Of a stretch of DNA of 64,000 nucleotides, positions 61,912-64,000 are shown piece after piece. Below the pieces are notes generated by a model. The model did not search any database. It was not told the origin of the DNA and worked only from the letters and a program-made list of their open reading frames with translations. Source of the stretch: Neoarius graeffei (Eukaryota; Chordata; Actinopteri; Siluriformes; Ariidae). The stretch's first letter is position 1, and each line of letters opens with the position of its first letter. Position numbers and translations under genes: made by a program. The stretch is from the NCBI RefSeq assembly GCF_027579695.1, contig NC_083583.1:4888542-4952541 (forward strand), given 5' to 3'.

Positions 61912-63518
61912 CAACCCCGATTCCAAAAAAGTTGGGACAAAGAACAAATTGTAAATAAAAACGGAATGCAATAATTTACAAATCTCAAAAACTGATATTG
62001 TATTCACAATAGAACATAGACAACATATCAAATGTCGAAAGTGAGACATTTTGAAATTTCATACCAAATATTGGCTCATTTGAAATTTCATGACAGCAAC
62101 ACATCTCAAAAAAGTTGGGACAGGGGCAATAAGAGGCTGGAAAAGTTAAAGGTACAAAAAAGGAACAGCTGGAGGACCAAATTGCAACTCATTAGGTCAA
62201 TTGGCAATAGGTCATTAACATGACTGGGTATAAAAAGAGCATCTTGGAGTGGCAGCGGCTCTCAGAAGTAAAGATGGGAAGAGGATCACCAATCCCCCTA
62301 ATTCTGTGCCGACAAATAGTGGAGCAATATCAGAAAGGAGTTCGACAGTGTAAAATTGCAAAGAGTTTGAACATATCATCATCTACAGTGCATAATATCA
62401 TCAAAAGATTCAGAGAATCTGGAAGAATCTCTGTGCGTAAGGGTCAAGGCCGGAAAACCATACTGGGTGCCCGTGATCTTCGGGCCCTTAGACGGCACTG
62501 CATCACATACAGGCATGCTTCTGTATTGGAAATCACAAAATGGGCTCAGGATATTATTTCCAGAGAACATTATCTGTGAACACAATTCACCGTGCCATCC
62601 GCCGTTGCCAGCTAAAACTCTGTAGTTCAAAGAAGAAGCCGTATCTAAACATGATCCAGAAGCGCAGACGTCTTCTCTGGGCCAAGGCTCATTTAAAATG
62701 GACTGTGGCAAAGTGGAAAACTGTTCTGTGGTCAGACGAATCAAAATTTGAAGTTCTTTATGGAAATCAGGGACGCCGTGTCATTCGGACTAAAGAGGAG
62801 AAGGACGACCCGAGTTGTTATCGGCGCTCAGTTCAGAAGCCTGCATCTCTGATGGTATGGAGCTGCATTAGTGCGTGTGGCATGGGCAGCTTACACATCT
62901 GGAAAGACACCATCAATGCTGAAAGGTATATCCAGGTTCTAGAGCAACATATGCTCCCATCCAGACGACGTCTCTTTCGGGGAAGACCTTGCATTTTCCA
63001 ACATGACAATGCCAAACCACATACTGCATCAATTACAGCATCATGGCTGCGTAGAAGAAGGGTCCGGGTACTGAACTGGCCAGCCTGCAGTCCAGATCTT
63101 TCACCCATAGAAAACATTTGGCGCATCATAAAACGGAAGATACGACAAAAAAGACCTAAGACAGTTGAGCAACTAGAATCCTACATTAGACAAGAATGGG
63201 TTAACATTCCTATCCCTAAACTTGAGCAACTTGTCTCCTCAGTCCCCAGACGTTTACAGACTGTTGTAAAGAGAAAAGGGGATGTCTCACAGTGGGAAAC
63301 ATGGCCTTGTCCCAACTTTTTTGAGATGTGTTGTTGTCATGAAATTTAAAATCACCTAATTTTTCTCTTTAAATGATACATTTTCTCAGTTTAAACATTT
63401 GATATGTCATCTATGTTCTATTCTGAATAAAATATGGAATTTTGAAACTTCCACATCATTGCATTCCGTTTTTATTTACAATTTGTACTTTGTCCCAACT
63501 TTTTTGGAATCGGGGTTG
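61912..63518 (+). mobile_element. Tc1/mariner element, full length, one visible frame break (caaccccgattcc family)
   Basis: The 1607-base element has ends caaccccgattccaaaaaag and complement, flanked by TA at 61910-61911 and 63519-63520. Each terminal region is about 200 bases and carries the motif aaaaaagttgggaca twice, at the outer edge and again near 62105 (mirrored on the right). This is an IR/DR layout as in Sleeping Beauty-type elements. The transposase starts at 62274 (MGRGSPIPLILCRQIVEQYQ) and has HTH-like IAKSLNISSSTVHNII. It shifts frame once near 62550, then is open to 63347. The catalytic motifs LWSDESKFEV, FQHDNAKPHT and DLSPIENIWR are all present with DD34E spacing. This is the best preserved transposon in the window. 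Confidence 0.95.
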
Positions 63519-63520
63519 TA

Positions 63521-63789
63521 AACACATTGATCTTCACCGGACTCTTTTCTGTCTCTTGAAGATAAGACGACAAAAGAAGTGTGCCTCGTTACTGCAAAAT
63601 GCAGTGTTTTAGTAATTCAGTGGTTCTAGAACAGGAATTATGGAACTGAAAAGGGAGCCGGAGGCTGGGAGTGCAGTTCGAGGCAAGAGAGGATTAAAGC
63701 TGTAATCAAACGGACTCTTGGTGGTTGGAGGTTCTGAGAAAACGGATCAGGCAGGAGAGAGGCGCGTGGTGACGCACAGATAACAGACG
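63521..63789. other. ext2 intron interval, nothing recognised
   Basis: Short even-composition stretch between two DNA elements; no feature seen. Confidence 0.5.
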
Positions 63790-63791
63790 TA

Positions 63792-64000
63792 CACTACCGT
63801 TCAAAAGTTTGGGGTCACTTTGAAATGTCGTTATTTTTGAAAGAAAAGCACTGTTCTTTTCAATGAAGATCACTTTAAACTAATCAGAAATCCACTCTAT
63901 ACATTGCTAATGTGGTAAATGACTATTCTAGCTGCAAATGTGTGGTTTTTGGTGCAATATCTCCATAGGTGTATAGAGGCCCATTTCCAGCAACTCTCAC
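63792..64000. mobile_element. Tc1-type MITE (cactaccgttcaaaag), left part, cut by the window
   Basis: Starts cactaccgttcaaaagtttg after TA at 63790-63791. It follows 34547-34755 almost base for base (one visible change is cttcgt/ccttat-type near 63831, another near 63866), so both copies are young. The right end lies outside the window. Confidence 0.92.

Overview
This window is vertebrate nuclear DNA, almost certainly from a ray-finned (teleost) fish. The evidence is two split, intron-rich genes with canonical GT/AG junctions, very many microsatellites, and fish-type repeats: several Tc1/mariner families, V-SINE-like and other tRNA-derived SINEs, and many MITEs. I cannot name the species.

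Two host genes are present, converging tail to tail. The first is alx4 (aristaless-like homeobox 4), on the + strand and complete for coding sequence. It has four coding exons (5707-6103, 27106-27419, 33911-34039, 40460-40777) that join in phase to a 385-residue protein. This has the N-terminal MNAETC motif, a Q50 paired-class homeodomain at about residues 192-251, and a C-terminal OAR motif. The second is ext2 (exostosin-2, heparan sulfate polymerase), on the - strand. Only its last two coding exons lie in the window (60710-60792 and 53955-54093); the rest is beyond the right edge. The convergent alx4/ext2 pair matches the human ALX4-EXT2 neighbourhood. In teleosts, linkage to ext2 favours the alx4a copy, but that is inference.

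Region by region: 1-5.2 kb is upstream intergenic DNA rich in microsatellites, with a degenerate SINE. 5.2-5.7 kb is the probable alx4 promoter and 5' UTR, with a TAAT-N3-ATTA palindrome, a purine tract, a GT/GC tract and a splice-acceptor-like sequence ending just before the start codon. Intron 1 (21 kb) holds a diverged local duplication later hit by a SINE and a Tc1 element (13.3-17.8 kb), a MITE-SINE-LINE mosaic (19.9-21.7 kb), and a 0.8-kb GTGA/GTCA minisatellite with about 26 perfect TGAGTCA (AP-1 type) motifs. Two copies of one MITE lie in opposite orientation on either side of exon 2. Introns 2 and 3 hold nested Tc1-type MITEs, a possible Crypton-type remnant and a deleted Tc1 copy. 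The 13-kb interval between alx4 and ext2 is mostly degenerate AAGGGTTCTT/AAGAACCCTT repeats, a GAATGC-rich element with a PIF-like MITE nested in it, and smaller MITEs. The ext2 introns carry two near full-length Tc1 elements (one with a single visible frame break), more GGGTTCTT repeats, a near-perfect 46-bp-arm hairpin and a long polypurine tract.

I found no tRNA, rRNA, CRISPR array, retrovirus or LTR element. The window is best read as a developmental transcription-factor locus and a heparan-sulfate enzyme locus, with noncoding space heavily remodelled by DNA transposons and their MITEs. No new gene system was found. The most unusual signals are the AP-1 motif array, the inverted MITE pair around exon 2, the intronic hairpin, and two splice-site arrangements in alx4.
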